From positions 124,001 through 188,000 of the forward strand of contig CAYRNY010000009.1 of the NCBI GenBank assembly GCA_964425755.1: DNA of 64,000 nt, in the 5' to 3' direction. Below the pieces are notes generated by a model. That model ran no database searches. It saw nothing but the letters and a program-made list of their open reading frames with translations, and was not told the origin of the DNA. The stretch comes from CAYRNY01 sp964425755. Its GTDB lineage: Bacteria > Chloroflexota > Anaerolineae > Aggregatilineales > Aggregatilineaceae. Positions 1-12,730 of this stretch are shown one piece after another. The translations under genes and the position numbers were made by a program. The first letter of the stretch is position 1, and the number at the start of each line of letters is the position of its first letter.

Positions 1-488
1 CGTTTACCGGTGACGTGCAGTTCTTCGCGGCGGGGGCGCAGGCGATCGCGGCGGCGGGCATGGTCCCGCTGGTGGTGATCGGCTTCAACCCGCTGGAGCC
101 GGAAGCGAAAGCCCGCCTGAAAGCGCAGCTGCCGGGCGGCACGCGCCTGCTGAACTGGGTCCCGTATGAGCACGTCTTCCCGCGGCTGGATGTGTTGGTG
201 CATCACGGCGGAATGGGCACCACCCACGCCGCGATTGTGCACGCGGTCCCGCAGGTGATCGCGCCGCACGCCGCCGACCAGCGCGGGCAGGCGCGCCGCG
301 CGAGCCTGGCGAAGGTCGGGCTGCACCTGACGCCGCAGGACATCCGGCGCGGGGAACTCGGCCCGGCGGTGCAGGCGATCACGTCCACCGCTTGGGTGCT
401 GGAACGCGTGCAGCGGCTGGCCGATCAATTCGCGGCGTTGGGCGGCCCGTCCCGTGCCGCCGAGCTGATCGCGGGGGTGGTGAGCTAG
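1..488 (+). CDS. Glycosyltransferase family 1 (UDP-glycosyltransferase-like), C-terminal part
   Basis: The reading frame is open from the left edge of the window, so the N-terminal half lies outside. What remains is the C-terminal nucleotide-sugar binding half of a GT-B fold enzyme. The stretch HHGGMGTTHAAI, followed by VPQVIAPHAADQ about 15 residues on, matches the donor-binding signature of the MGT/UGT-type family, in which the His-Gly-Gly loop contacts the diphosphate and the later Asp-Gln contacts the sugar. Enzymes of this family glycosylate lipids, sterols, macrolides or carotenoids; the acceptor cannot be told from this half. The stop is at 486-488. It is convergent with the Ser/Thr kinase gene that follows. 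Confidence 0.85.
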   Translation, partial: FTGDVQFFAAGAQAIAAAGMVPLVVIGFNPLEPEAKARLKAQLPGGTRLLNWVPYEHVFPRLDVLVHHGGMGTTHAAIVHAVPQVIAPHAADQRGQARRASLAKVGLHLTPQDIRRGELGPAVQAITSTAWVLERVQRLADQFAALGGPSRAAELIAGVVS

Positions 489-612
489 GCGTGGAACGGT
501 GTCTGCGGTGGGTGGCCTGTTTAGGGACCGTTCGATGCGTCTTCTGTAGAGGCGCACCTCGCGTGCCTCAGGACGAACTCAGAAGGGCGGCCCCTGCATC
601 TCAAAACACCGC

Positions 613-2850
<2,238 letters not shown>

Positions 2851-2953
2851 GATTGCTCCTGCTGCGCTGCTCCTTGTGCGGCTCGGTGCGTTACAGGCTA
2901 AGCATACTCGTTGGGTGGGGGCGTGGCAAGTGGTGCTGCCGGTGTACCTATCG

Positions 2954-3043
2954 GGGCCGCGAACCGGCCCTTGAGCCCGAACGCGCAGCCGCCGGCTCAA
3001 GAGCCGTTGTGACGGTCCGGTGGGTAGGCGGCCCGGTCCATGC
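2954..3043 (+). repeat. Interspersed intergenic repeat, copy A
   Basis: This element lies between the divergent kinase and protease genes. It opens with the hairpin-forming core GGGCCGCGAACCGGCCC (2954-2970), carries GCCGTTGTGACGGTCCGG at 3003-3020 and ends with GCCCGGTCCATGC at 3031-3043. The same three blocks occur in the same order at 14005-14090, so this is a real repeat and not chance GC richness. Confidence 0.75.
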
Positions 3044-3059
3044 TCGCGCCCCGGCGCAC

Positions 3060-3087
3060 TTGCACGATTCGCCATCCGGGGTAGAAT
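3060..3087 (+). promoter_or_regulatory. Putative sigma-70 promoter of the protease gene
   Basis: TTGCAC (3060-3065) and TAGAAT (3082-3087) are separated by 16 bases, 55 bases before the protease ATG. The assignment rests on sequence match only. Confidence 0.45.
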
Positions 3088-3141
3088 GTGACCATAACGC
3101 CATTTAGTTTTTTGTTAAGTGGTCTGCAACGGAGGTTGAAG

Positions 3142-3960
3142 ATGAAAAAGCGTTGGGTTGGGTTGGTTGGTGTGATCGCCGTCTTGCTGCTGGTTACGCC
3201 AGGGGTCGGCGCGATCACGTGGGGCGTGCCTGACAACGGCGAGCATCCCCATGTGGGCACGCTGTTGTTCGTGCAGAACGGTGTGGGCTACTATAGCTGC
3301 AGTGGCACGCTGCTCTCACCGACGGTCATGCTGACGGCGGGGCACTGTGTCGAGGGCGCGGGGAACGTCAATGACGTCACGTACGTGCGCTTTGAGGAAA
3401 ACGCCCTGGCGGGCTTGGCCGAAGCCAAGAGTCTCGACCAGTGGTTGAGAAAGGACTGGATCAAGGCCAAGGCGGTGATCCCGCACCCGCAGTATGATGA
3501 TTTCGCTGAGTTTCCGCTTACGTATGACGTGGGGTTGGTGATCCTCTCCAAGCCGGTAAACCTGCCTGTGTACGGCCAGCTTCCGCCGGAAAACCTGCTC
3601 GCGACGCTGGGGCCGAAGGATGACAGCTTCACAGTGGTCGGCTACGGCTCGCACGGGGTGTTGGTCCCGTTGCAGGAGCTAAACGACGATTACGCGCGCT
3701 ACAAGGGCACCGTTTCGCTGATCGAGATCAACAGCACGTTCGCCGGCGGCGCGAGCGCCAAGTTCACCAACAATCCGGGCGGCGGCAACGGTTCCGGCGG
3801 CAGTTGCTTCGGTGATTCCGGCGGCCCGGTGTTCTGGGGCAATTCGAACACCATCGGGGCGATCGTGTCCTGGGGCATCACGCCCTGCGTCGGGGTTGAC
3901 TACCAGTTCCGTATGGATACGCCGACCGCGCTCAATTTTGTGCGGCAATACCTGCAGTAA
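3142..3960 (+). CDS. Secreted trypsin-like serine protease (family S1)
   Basis: 272 residues from the ATG at 3142, which follows GGAGGTTGAAG. The N-terminal MKKRW plus a hydrophobic stretch ending VGA (residue 24) is a signal peptide. The catalytic triad of chymotrypsin-fold proteases is complete: His68 in TAGHC, Asp129 in YDVGLVIL and Ser226 in GDSGGP. Cys pairs near His68 and Ser226 suit disulfides in an exported protein. It ends at a strong terminator and has its own promoter, so it is probably monocistronic. The likely role is extracellular protein digestion or processing of surface proteins; the specificity pocket was not assigned. Confidence 0.93.
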   Translation: MKKRWVGLVGVIAVLLLVTPGVGAITWGVPDNGEHPHVGTLLFVQNGVGYYSCSGTLLSPTVMLTAGHCVEGAGNVNDVTYVRFEENALAGLAEAKSLDQWLRKDWIKAKAVIPHPQYDDFAEFPLTYDVGLVILSKPVNLPVYGQLPPENLLATLGPKDDSFTVVGYGSHGVLVPLQELNDDYARYKGTVSLIEINSTFAGGASAKFTNNPGGGNGSGGSCFGDSGGPVFWGNSNTIGAIVSWGITPCVGVDYQFRMDTPTALNFVRQYLQ

Positions 3961-3986
3961 GCATACCTGCTGTCACACACACACGG

Positions 3987-4019
3987 ACGCGCCCCGCAGC
4001 GATACACGGGGCGCGTTTT
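3987..4019 (+). terminator. Intrinsic terminator of the protease gene
   Basis: A perfect 10-bp stem (3987-3996 with 4007-4016) and a 10-base loop run into a short T tract, 26 bases after the protease stop. Confidence 0.8.
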
Positions 4020-4087
4020 CTGTTTGCGTGATGATGGCTTCTGCCGCTGGCGGCTGCGCGTTCGGGTTTAAGGGCCGTCGTGACCGC

Positions 4088-5116
4088 TCAATCCAGCGCG
4101 ATCCGCCCGGCCCACAGCCAGCCGGTGACCGCGCTGCCCGCTACCTGCACGCGGTACCAGTCGCCCGTCGCGTCGGTATCGTAACGGATGCGTCCTTGCA
4201 CCGGCCCTTCGAGCACGATCAGCCGCGTGCCGGGCGGCAGCGACACGAGCTGCGAGCCCGTTTGCACATCGGGCAGCGACCACAGCCGCGCGTTTGCCAG
4301 CGCGGTCCCGTTCGCCTCCGGCGCGCCGTCGAGGAACGTGAGCCGCCCGGCCCAGACCCAGCCGAGCGTTTCGCCACCTTGCGCGACCTGGTACCAGTCG
4401 TCTTGCAGATCGCTGTCGAAGCGGATCGGGCCGCGCACCGGCCCCGCGATCACGGCGACGGTCACGCCTTCCGGCAGCGTGTAGCGCGGTTCACCCGTGC
4501 GCACGCTGGGCGCCGACCACACGCGGGTATTGGCCCCGGTCAGCGCGGTTAGCTCAGAAGGATCGATCAGCAGCGCGCAGGCAGGGCTGAGCGCGCCATC
4601 GCCCGCCGCGATCCAGCCGCCCATTGCGTGGTCCAGCCGCACGAAGTACGCGCGTTCCGTTTTGCGCGTGATGACGTAGCGCCCCGGTTCCAGGTCGAAC
4701 GGTTTGGGCGTGCTCAGCGCGGCGTCGTCGTAGAAGGCCAGCGCCTGGTCGGTGGTGATGGTGCAGATTGACGGGTAGTCGGCCAGCGGGCGCGCGTCGA
4801 GTGGCAGGCCGGCGCAGTCGCCGTTAAGCGTGCCGGAACGCGGATCGACCCAGCCGCCGTATGCGTCGTCAAGCTGTACGTAGATCAGCGCGTCGAACGT
4901 CAGGCCGCTGCGCACGGTCGCGGCGACCTGTATGTCACCCGGCAGCGCGCCGGTGATCTGCGCCGGTTCCGCCAGCGGCGCGGCATAAAGCGGCACAACC
5001 TCACTGGCGGTGAAAGTGCAGTCATCCTGCGCGGCGGCGGGCGCGGTGAGCGGCACCAGCCCGGCCAGCGCGAGCAGCGTGCTCAGGATAAGCAGCGTGA
5101 AGCGGTTGGTGATCAT
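4088..5116 (-). CDS. Secreted protein with four SH3-like repeats
   Basis: 342 residues from the ATG at 5116, which has AAGGAG upstream. A signal peptide runs to about residue 30 (ending AAAAQ). The mature part holds four related modules. The first two are Cys-bounded and contain GGWV or GGWI. The last two share the pattern R-W-S/L-P-V-T-G, a PEGV or PPGT turn, then W-Y-V and GW-W-AGR, the signature of bacterial SH3 repeats. No enzyme motif is present. Such proteins usually bind peptidoglycan or other surface polymers; that role is inferred. It has no lipobox and is presumably released or wall-bound. Confidence 0.82.
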   Translation of the reverse strand: MITNRFTLLILSTLLALAGLVPLTAPAAAQDDCTFTASEVVPLYAAPLAEPAQITGALPGDIQVAATVRSGLTFDALIYVQLDDAYGGWVDPRSGTLNGDCAGLPLDARPLADYPSICTITTDQALAFYDDAALSTPKPFDLEPGRYVITRKTERAYFVRLDHAMGGWIAAGDGALSPACALLIDPSELTALTGANTRVWSAPSVRTGEPRYTLPEGVTVAVIAGPVRGPIRFDSDLQDDWYQVAQGGETLGWVWAGRLTFLDGAPEANGTALANARLWSLPDVQTGSQLVSLPPGTRLIVLEGPVQGRIRYDTDATGDWYRVQVAGSAVTGWLWAGRIALD

Positions 5117-5254
5117 GTGCAGTGCTCCTTGTCTCTTGGGGATTGCGTATCTGCAAGCTTTATGACACACCATTTCGCGCCGCCGTTCCTGACGCCTGCA
5201 TGATGGTGCCCCTGCGGGCACGGTACGGGCAACGGGCGGTGGGTGCGCGCCAGC

Positions 5255-5285
5255 AAAAGACGGGGTAGGGCGAGCCGTACCCCGT
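5255..5285 (-). terminator. Intrinsic terminator of glmS
   Basis: Reading leftwards, an 8-bp stem ACGGGGTA/TACCCCGT (5278-5285 with 5260-5267) is followed by four T residues, 37 bases beyond the glmS stop. Confidence 0.7.
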
Positions 5286-5321
5286 GCAATGGAAGTACTG
5301 CCTTGAGTGGAAGTGTCGCGT

Positions 5322-7163
<1,842 letters not shown>

Positions 7164-7405
7164 GGTTTTCCCTCCAATAGGTGCAGGCGTCCACCGCGCG
7201 GGGCGGGGCAAGTGTGCCAATGCAAGCACGAACCGCGCCGCCGGGGGCGGTGTGCGCCGGGTATGCGATCAATGTCAGGGTTGCAGGGATGCGGCGTCGC
7301 GCACCGGGATCGTGTGCCGGTGGCTGGCCGCTGGCACCACGCGCCGCGCGGTTTGTCGGGCTGTTGCCAGCCCGCTTTGGCGCACGGCTTGTGTTTGGAG
7401 GGAAC

Positions 7406-7583
7406 AACGAGGACGGTGGTGGGCGTCCTGGCGGCATCCGCAGAAGCTTCGATTTTCCCCCGGCGCGGACCGTACGGGCCGCGTGCCCCGGGGTTAGGCT
7501 CGCCGTGCGGCGAGCAACCGCCACCTCGTATCCCGGGCCGTACAGGTCTACGTGCCCGGGCCTTGCGCTGGCGTCCCCTCGTT
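7406..7583 (-). ncRNA. Candidate structured RNA in the glmS leader
   Basis: Positions 7406-7415 pair with 7572-7583 (10 bp with a two-base bulge). This long-range helix encloses three strong hairpins: 7464-7483, 7498-7515 (7 bp with a four-base loop) and 7532-7560 (7 bp, one bulge, then 4 bp). Together they form a closed multi-branched fold upstream of glmS. It does not match the glmS ribozyme core or any riboswitch I can recall. The strand is chosen only because glmS lies downstream. Confidence 0.4.
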
Positions 7584-7638
7584 ACTGTCGCTAGGCGCGC
7601 TCCTTTCCTGGTGAACCGACGTAACGTAACATGCTTCG

Positions 7639-7667
7639 AGTATACACGGGGTAACGGCCTGTGGCTA
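7639..7667 (-). promoter_or_regulatory. Putative glmS promoter
   Basis: On the minus strand TAGCCA (7667-7662) and TATACT (7644-7639) are 17 bases apart. The -35 match is weak. If it is used, the glmS message carries a leader of about 470 bases. Confidence 0.35.
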
Positions 7668-7830
7668 TCAAAACCTGTAAAAAAATGTATAGGCGCCGTT
7701 CAGCCGTCCGCTGCTGCCCGGCGCAGCGGCGACCGGAATCCGCGCGGTGCTGGTGTTAGCGTCGCATAAATAGCCCACCTGACCCAGCGTGAATGCGCCA
7801 CGTGGGGCGGTGGGTGGGCGCTTGGGCGTG

Positions 7831-8571
7831 TTACTCTGATGATGCCGGTGGCGGAGGTGGCCCGGCACGCCGCCGCCAGGCGCGCATAAGCGCCAGGAAC
7901 ATGATCACGTCAATCGTCGTGTGAGCTGCCATCGCCGCCCAAAGACTGCCGCGCCAATCCGCGAGGGCACCAAGCAGCGCCCCGGCAACCGTCGCGTAGA
8001 CGAAGTAAACCGGTGTGACCGCGTGCAGCGCACCGAACACCACCGCCGTCGCGAAAAGCCCCAACACGGGCTGCATCGCGCCCCGGAACAGGATTTCTTC
8101 GGGGACACCGGCCAGCAGGCCGAGCAGCAGTGCATGGTGCCAGCGCAGCGCGCGCATGTCAATGATTTCAAGGAACATGCGCTCGATCCGCTTGAGCGAG
8201 GGAACGTAGCGCTCTAATTGCAGCGCGACGAGGGCAAATACGGCCCCCGTCCCCGCACCGAGCAGCAGGTCACCGGGCAGGTGCGCCAGCGGGAACCAAT
8301 CCGCGAGCGCGCTGTCCCGCGCGACAAAGGCCCAGACCCACGCCGCGAGGATCATCGCAGCCCCGAACGCCGCGCCGTAGCCGATTAAGATGCGCGGGTG
8401 AATACGCGGGAACAGCCGCCGGCGCAGCGGTTGTGCTGCCGGAAGCACATCATCGCCGGGGTCGGGACCAGGGCCGGGCGATGCGGCAGGGGGCGCTTCC
8501 GGTACGCTGCCGGGCGGGGGCGTCGGTTCGTAGAGCGCCAGCAAGCCGAACAACGGTAGCAAGAGATTCAT
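7831..8571 (-). CDS. CPBP-family intramembrane metalloprotease (CAAX protease/bacteriocin-processing)
   Basis: 246 residues with about six membrane helices after a Pro-rich cytosolic stretch (residues 15-50). The ABI/CPBP motifs are present: Glu158-Glu159 with Arg163 (PEEILFRG) and His183 (FGALHA), the catalytic Glu and metal-binding His of the family; a third motif helix with Asp (TTIDVIMF) follows. The substrates of such bacterial proteases are mostly unknown. No prenyl-protein or bacteriocin gene is nearby. The ATG at 8571 has only a weak ribosome site. Confidence 0.88.
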   Translation of the reverse strand: MNLLLPLFGLLALYEPTPPPGSVPEAPPAASPGPGPDPGDDVLPAAQPLRRRLFPRIHPRILIGYGAAFGAAMILAAWVWAFVARDSALADWFPLAHLPGDLLLGAGTGAVFALVALQLERYVPSLKRIERMFLEIIDMRALRWHHALLLGLLAGVPEEILFRGAMQPVLGLFATAVVFGALHAVTPVYFVYATVAGALLGALADWRGSLWAAMAAHTTIDVIMFLALMRAWRRRAGPPPPPASSE

Positions 8572-8993
8572 CGTTTACTTATCAAGCACATATGTAGCTC
8601 TAACACCTTTTCGCTATTGTGTTTAACGATGGTGTGCATGATGCCGCCGACGAGTATAACGGTTCCGTGCACGGCTTGCACATTCAGTCGCTATCGCAGC
8701 GCCAGCCGGTGAAACCTTCCGGCGCAAGGATGCATCTAAATGGGTGAACGCATCCTTCACAGTTTCCTCACTGCAGCCGGCACCATCAGCCCACAGCACG
8801 CTACCGGCAGGGCCATACAACAAGCGGTCTGATTAGGGTAAAGCTCCTTACATACTTATCTAACTCTAATCCTAATAAAGTTGATTTAGATTAAAAAAAA
8901 TAGTACTATAGTAGACAGACCTACGGCGAATAAAAACACCTCATGGTCCCGGTAACTGGTTTCCATCCGCCTTTACTCAAGGAAGGTGATATA
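8572..8993. other. Divergent intergenic region, AT-rich on the right
   Basis: About 420 bases separate the CPBP protease and sigma-factor genes, which point away from each other. From 8825 to 8935 the sequence is markedly AT-rich and contains the sigma-gene promoter candidate. Short frames inside it lack ribosome sites and recognisable products. Confidence 0.55.
8885..8912 (+). promoter_or_regulatory. Putative promoter of the sigma-factor gene
   Basis: TTTAGA (8885-8890) and TATAGT (8907-8912) are 16 bases apart in an AT-rich block, about 80 bases before the preferred GTG start. Confidence 0.4.
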
Positions 8994-10052
8994 GTGGGCG
9001 CTCTCGAACAGACTATTCGTGAAAAGACACAAACAGGCCAGTGGGAATCCGAGTTTTCCACATTACTCGAACAAGCCCCAGACATCATCGAAGACGGCGG
9101 TGCACGCACGGTTAAAAATCAGGAGAACGGCTACATGCCGCAGCCGGACGCCGATTTACTGCAATTCTACTTCCGCGATATCCGCCCCATCTCCGAACCG
9201 ATTGACTCCGACCGCGAGCAGGCCCTGGCGCGCATGGTGCAGGCCAGCAACGAAGCGACTGCACGGCTCGAAGAAGCGCAGGACTGCTACGAAGTTGACG
9301 CCGACCTGTGCGACGTGATCGAGATGGGCGAAACGGCACGCCGCGAGTTGATCATGGCGAACACGCGCCTGGTGATCTCGATTGCCAAGAAGTACCAGGG
9401 GCGCGGGCTGCCGTTGCCGGACTTGATCCAGGAAGGGAACCTGGGCCTGATGAAGGCCGTTGACCGCTTCGACCCGGAGCGCGGGGTGCGGCTCAGCACC
9501 TATGCGACGTGGTGGATCCGCCAGTCGATCGCCCGTGCAGCCGGCGATCGCGGGCGCACGATCCGCCTGCCGATCAACCAGGGCCAGCGTTGGGGGCGGT
9601 TGCGCCGCCTGTCGGAGAAGCTGGCGCAGGAGTTAGGGCGCGAGCCGACCTACGAAGAGCTGGCCGAAAACTGCGATCTCTCGGCGGAGCAGATCGAGAC
9701 GACGATGCTGGCCGCGCGCGAGCCGGTACAGCTCGACGAATTGATCGGCGAGGAAGAAAACCGCCCGCGTGCCGACCTGATCGAAGACAAGGAAAGCGAA
9801 CTGCCGGAAGAAGCCACCGCGCGCCAGTTGCTGGTCGAATCGATCAGCTTCTTGCTCGGTGCGCTGCCGGAACGCGAGGCGCGTATCATCCGCTTGCGCT
9901 TCGGCCTGGAAGACGGCGATACACACAGCATGTCGCAGATCGGGCAGTTGATGGGCTACAGCCGCGAGCGCATTCGCCAGTTGCAGCATGCCGCGCTCAA
10001 CAAGCTGCGCCAGTTGCAGGATGAATACGGGCTGACCGAGTACGTCGAATAG
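8994..10052 (+). CDS. RNA polymerase sigma factor, sigma-70 family (RpoD/SigA-like)
   Basis: 352 residues from the GTG at 8994, which follows AAGGAAGG with seven bases spacing. An ATG at 8943 would add 17 residues but has no ribosome site. Region 1.2 begins at DADLLQFYFRDI. Region 2 has DLIQEGNLGLMKAVDRFDPERG and STYATWWIRQSI, the core-binding and -10 recognition helices. Region 3 carries GREPTYEELAE. Region 4 ends in the -35 helix-turn-helix SMSQIGQLMGYSRERIRQLQ. A group-1-style acidic region 1.1 is short or absent, so it may be the primary sigma factor with a reduced N-terminus or a group 2 paralogue. Expected promoters are TTGACA/TATAAT-like, in line with matches in this window. Confidence 0.92.
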   Translation: MGALEQTIREKTQTGQWESEFSTLLEQAPDIIEDGGARTVKNQENGYMPQPDADLLQFYFRDIRPISEPIDSDREQALARMVQASNEATARLEEAQDCYEVDADLCDVIEMGETARRELIMANTRLVISIAKKYQGRGLPLPDLIQEGNLGLMKAVDRFDPERGVRLSTYATWWIRQSIARAAGDRGRTIRLPINQGQRWGRLRRLSEKLAQELGREPTYEELAENCDLSAEQIETTMLAAREPVQLDELIGEEENRPRADLIEDKESELPEEATARQLLVESISFLLGALPEREARIIRLRFGLEDGDTHSMSQIGQLMGYSRERIRQLQHAALNKLRQLQDEYGLTEYVE

Positions 10053-10096
10053 GACACAACGCAAGCTTCGCACTGTGATCCCCCTCATAGTGTTTT

Positions 10097-10142
10097 GCCT
10101 GGCCCGGTTGCCATACGTGGCGGCCCGGCCAGGCGCTTTTTT
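10097..10142 (+). terminator. Intrinsic terminator of the sigma-factor gene
   Basis: GCCTGGCC (10097-10104) and the following bases pair with GGCCAGGC (10127-10134); the hairpin is followed by six T residues. Confidence 0.8.
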
Positions 10143-10156
10143 GGGCGTGGGTGGGG

Positions 10157-10630
10157 TCAGTCCGCCAGCAGGTGGATCGCGGCCTCGACCTTGTCGCCCA
10201 GGTCGTGCAGCAAACTGAGCACAAACATCGCCGTGTCGGTTTGGCGCGGCGGGAACAGGCGCGTCCAGTAGGTGTAAGCCGCCGACAGGCGGTCGACGGC
10301 CAGCAGCGCCGCGATCGTCTCGCGGTCGTGCGGGCCCGGCGTGCTGAGGTACGCCGCCAGCGCCGCCTGAAACGCGGGCGTGTGCGCCTCAACCTGCCGT
10401 AGCACGGCGTCGAACAGCGGGCGGTCCCATCCGCCGCGTTTGCCGAGTGCGCCGGGGGAGACTTCCTGCAGTGCATCCCCCAGCGCGACCAGGTTGTCCA
10501 GCAGGCGGGCGCGATGGGTATGCGCTGCGCCCGCCGTGCGCCGCGCCCGGAGGTGCGCGATTCCGGCTCCCGCCGCGCCCCCGGCCAGTAATCCAATCAC
10601 CAGCATCAAAACGTTGTATAGCAGCGCCAT
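10157..10630 (-). CDS. Hypothetical membrane-anchored protein
   Basis: 157 residues from the ATG at 10630. One N-terminal membrane helix (about residues 3-22, rich in Gly and Ala) is followed by a basic stretch and a mostly helical soluble domain of about 120 residues with no motif I recognise. The ribosome site GGGAGG touches the ATG directly, so an internal start such as Met9 (10606) is possible. It is convergent with the sigma-factor gene and ends just past that gene's terminator. Function unknown. Confidence 0.6.
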   Translation of the reverse strand: MALLYNVLMLVIGLLAGGAAGAGIAHLRARRTAGAAHTHRARLLDNLVALGDALQEVSPGALGKRGGWDRPLFDAVLRQVEAHTPAFQAALAAYLSTPGPHDRETIAALLAVDRLSAAYTYWTRLFPPRQTDTAMFVLSLLHDLGDKVEAAIHLLAD

Positions 10631-11064
10631 CCTCCCGGCTGTGCCAGCGTGCGTGTGTGTGTGCGGTACCAGTGTAGTCCGGTCCGGGGGTAGGGGCAAA
10701 CGGTTAGTGGCGGGTTAAGAAAGGTTTTGAATTGGATTCGAAATTGGTCGGAAGCATGGTTCGCACTGGCATTTTTAAAACCTTTGATCTAAGCTGCTTT
10801 ACGAACTATTAATTGTTTTGCTTAATGCGCGTGACTAAGGCGGGCTGGCGTTGCGCTGGTGGTGGGCAGACTCCGCCAGTGTCCGAGGTCGCGGTGAAAC
10901 ACCTTCGCGCGTTGTGCTGGCAGGTAAGGCGCGGTTCCTGGTGCCGGGCCAGCGCGGTTGCCGGGTTCTTCCGAAGGGGCGGAGTGCCTGCCCGGTTGGG
11001 ACGGGCTTCCGGTTTCGATACGTTGTAGCGTGGCTTTCGCACTCAGTTTGGACAGAACACGACC
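10631..11064. other. Intergenic region between divergent genes
   Basis: About 430 bases. The middle part (10720-10820) is AT-richer and suits promoters, but no clear -35/-10 pair stands out. No gene, tRNA or strong hairpin was seen. Confidence 0.5.
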
Positions 11065-11478
11065 ATGCCGTTCACCCTCATCAAATTGCCTGATGAACCG
11101 ATCATCCTGATCCGCTTGCAGTTGGATATCCTCACCAGTGGGGAAGAGGCGCAGAGCTTGCGGGGGCAGCTCCTGCGTTATCTCGAACAGAGCGCGGAGC
11201 CGCTGTACGTGGTGTGGGACCTGGGGCAGCAGGATATCGCGGCGGGCGATGTGCAACTTCTGCTGTATGACGCGCAGGCACAGCCCGAAGGCACGATCGC
11301 GGACCCGCGCTTGCATACGCTGATCGTCAGCGTTCACCCGGTCGTCGGGATTCTGCGACGCAAAGTGCACGAACAATTTGGGATCGCGGTGGGGCAGTTC
11401 CTCACGGTGGACGAGGCGCTCGCCTGGGCGCGCCAGCAGCTCAGCGCATCCGAAGACGGCGACGAAGAAGGCGCTTGA
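11065..11478 (+). CDS. Conserved-looking hypothetical protein, STAS-like size and pattern
   Basis: 137 residues, cytosolic, with alternating beta and helix segments: a hydrophobic strand IILIRL, a helix SLRGQLLRYLEQ, a strand LYVVWDLG, then LHTLIVSV and a C-terminal helix. The order and the YVVWDL strand are reminiscent of STAS/SpoIIAA-type folds, but no signature proves it. The acidic tail ends EDGDEEGA. It faces the inositol-phosphate synthase gene, with a shared hairpin between them. Function unknown. Confidence 0.65.
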   Translation: MPFTLIKLPDEPIILIRLQLDILTSGEEAQSLRGQLLRYLEQSAEPLYVVWDLGQQDIAAGDVQLLLYDAQAQPEGTIADPRLHTLIVSVHPVVGILRRKVHEQFGIAVGQFLTVDEALAWARQQLSASEDGDEEGA

Positions 11479-11484
11479 ATCAAA

Positions 11485-11516
11485 CGAGGGCGCAGGTCAC
11501 ACGGCCTGCACCCTCG
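11485..11516. terminator. Hairpin between convergent genes
   Basis: CGAGGG-x-GCAGG (11485-11496) pairs with CCTGC-x-CCCTCG (11505-11516), with one internal mismatch. No real T tract follows in either direction, so termination is uncertain. Confidence 0.45.
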
Positions 11517-11575
11517 GCGTTATCTGGGCTGTGGCGTTCTGAGGGCGATCCTGCCCCTGGCGCGGCCCGGATTGC

Positions 11576-12730
11576 TTATTCGTCTTCGTGCGGGTTGTCC
11601 GGCACGGACGGCTTGTCGCTGCCCTTCCAGCCTTCGGGCGGTTTGACGGTGGCGTTGTTGTGGCCCGCGATGAAGGCTTCCGTATTGTTGCGCGCGATGT
11701 CATCCGGCACCTGCACCGGCGGCGACTTCATGAAGTAGCTGGACGGCGCTTCGAGCGTGCCGGTCAGCCCGCGATCGAGTCCGATCTTGGCGCAGCGCAC
11801 CGCGTCGATGATCACGCCCGCGCTGTTGGGGCTGTCCCACACTTCGAGCTTGCATTCGATGTTCAGCGGCACGTCGCCGAACGCCGCGCCTTCCAGCCGG
11901 ATGTGCGCCCATTTGCGGTCGGTGAGCCAGGGCACGTAGTCGCTGGGGCCGATGTAGACGTTATCCGGGTCGATCTCGTAGGGAAGCTGGCTCGTCACGG
12001 CGTTGGTTTTGGAGATTTTCTTGCTCTCCAGGCGCTCGCGTTCCAGCATGTTATAGAAGTCCATATTGCCGCCGACGTTGAGCTGGCTTGTGCGCTCCAG
12101 GCGGATGCCGCGATCGTTGAAGAGGTTGGTCAGCACGCGGTGCAGGATCGTCGCGCCGACCTGCGACTTGATGTCGTCGCCGATCATCGGCAGGCCCTTT
12201 TCGGCAAAGCGCTGCTGCCAGTACGGCTCGCGGGCGATGAAGACGGGGATCGCGTTGATGAACGCGCACCCGGCGTTGAGCACCTGCTCGACGTACCACT
12301 TGGTCGCCTGCTCGCTGCCCACCGGCAGGTAATTCACGACGACATCGGTTTCGGTGTCTTTGAGGATCTGCACGATGTCGGCGGTGGGGCCGGGGGCTTT
12401 GGCGATCTTCTGCTTGAGGTACTTACCCAGCCCGTCATGTGTCATGCCACGTGCAACGGTCACACCCAGGTGTGGCACGTCCGCGAACTTGATCGTGTTG
12501 TTCTGCCCGCTCCACATCGCCTCGGACAGGTCCTTGCCGACCTTCTCCGCGTCGATGTCAAACGCCGCGCTGAACTCGATATCGCTGATGTGGTAGTCGC
12601 CCAGTTGCGCGTGCATCAGGCCGGGGATTGGCTCGTCGGGCTTGGCGTTTTTGTAATAGTGCACACCCTGGATCAGGGAATTGGCACAGTTGCCCACGCC
12701 AATGATTGCTACACGTACTTTGTTTGCCAC
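11576..12730 (-). CDS. ino1: Inositol-3-phosphate synthase (myo-inositol-1-phosphate synthase)
   Basis: 384 residues with a GTG start at 12730 behind GGAGG. The enzyme converts glucose-6-phosphate to inositol phosphate using NAD internally. The N-terminal Rossmann motif is IGVGNCANSL (residues 10-19). Family blocks follow: VVNYLPVGSEQATKWY, CAFINAIPVFIA, LPMIGDDIKSQVGATI and LNVGGNMDFYNM, the last two lining the active site. Length and blocks match the short actinobacterial/archaeal type rather than the longer eukaryotic type. The product could feed inositol phospholipids or compatible solutes; no partner gene is adjacent. The C-terminus is hydrophilic and acidic. Confidence 0.95.
   Translation of the reverse strand: MANKVRVAIIGVGNCANSLIQGVHYYKNAKPDEPIPGLMHAQLGDYHISDIEFSAAFDIDAEKVGKDLSEAMWSGQNNTIKFADVPHLGVTVARGMTHDGLGKYLKQKIAKAPGPTADIVQILKDTETDVVVNYLPVGSEQATKWYVEQVLNAGCAFINAIPVFIAREPYWQQRFAEKGLPMIGDDIKSQVGATILHRVLTNLFNDRGIRLERTSQLNVGGNMDFYNMLERERLESKKISKTNAVTSQLPYEIDPDNVYIGPSDYVPWLTDRKWAHIRLEGAAFGDVPLNIECKLEVWDSPNSAGVIIDAVRCAKIGLDRGLTGTLEAPSSYFMKSPPVQVPDDIARNNTEAFIAGHNNATVKPPEGWKGSDKPSVPDNPHEDE

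Larger units (their letters stand above)
7164..7830. other. Gene-free interval holding the glmS leader
   Basis: About 670 bases lie between glmS and the CPBP protease gene, both on the minus strand. The left part is a long GC-rich leader with several strong hairpins; the right part (7620-7680) is AT-richer with a promoter-like match. No supported open reading frame or tRNA was seen. Confidence 0.6.

Noticed and set aside
7406..7583. Resemblance of the glmS leader to the glmS ribozyme
   Set aside because: Short stretches (an ATCGA near a GCGGATGCC, and ACGAGG) look similar, but they are in the wrong spacing and the cleavage-site core does not form. It is kept only as an unknown structured leader.
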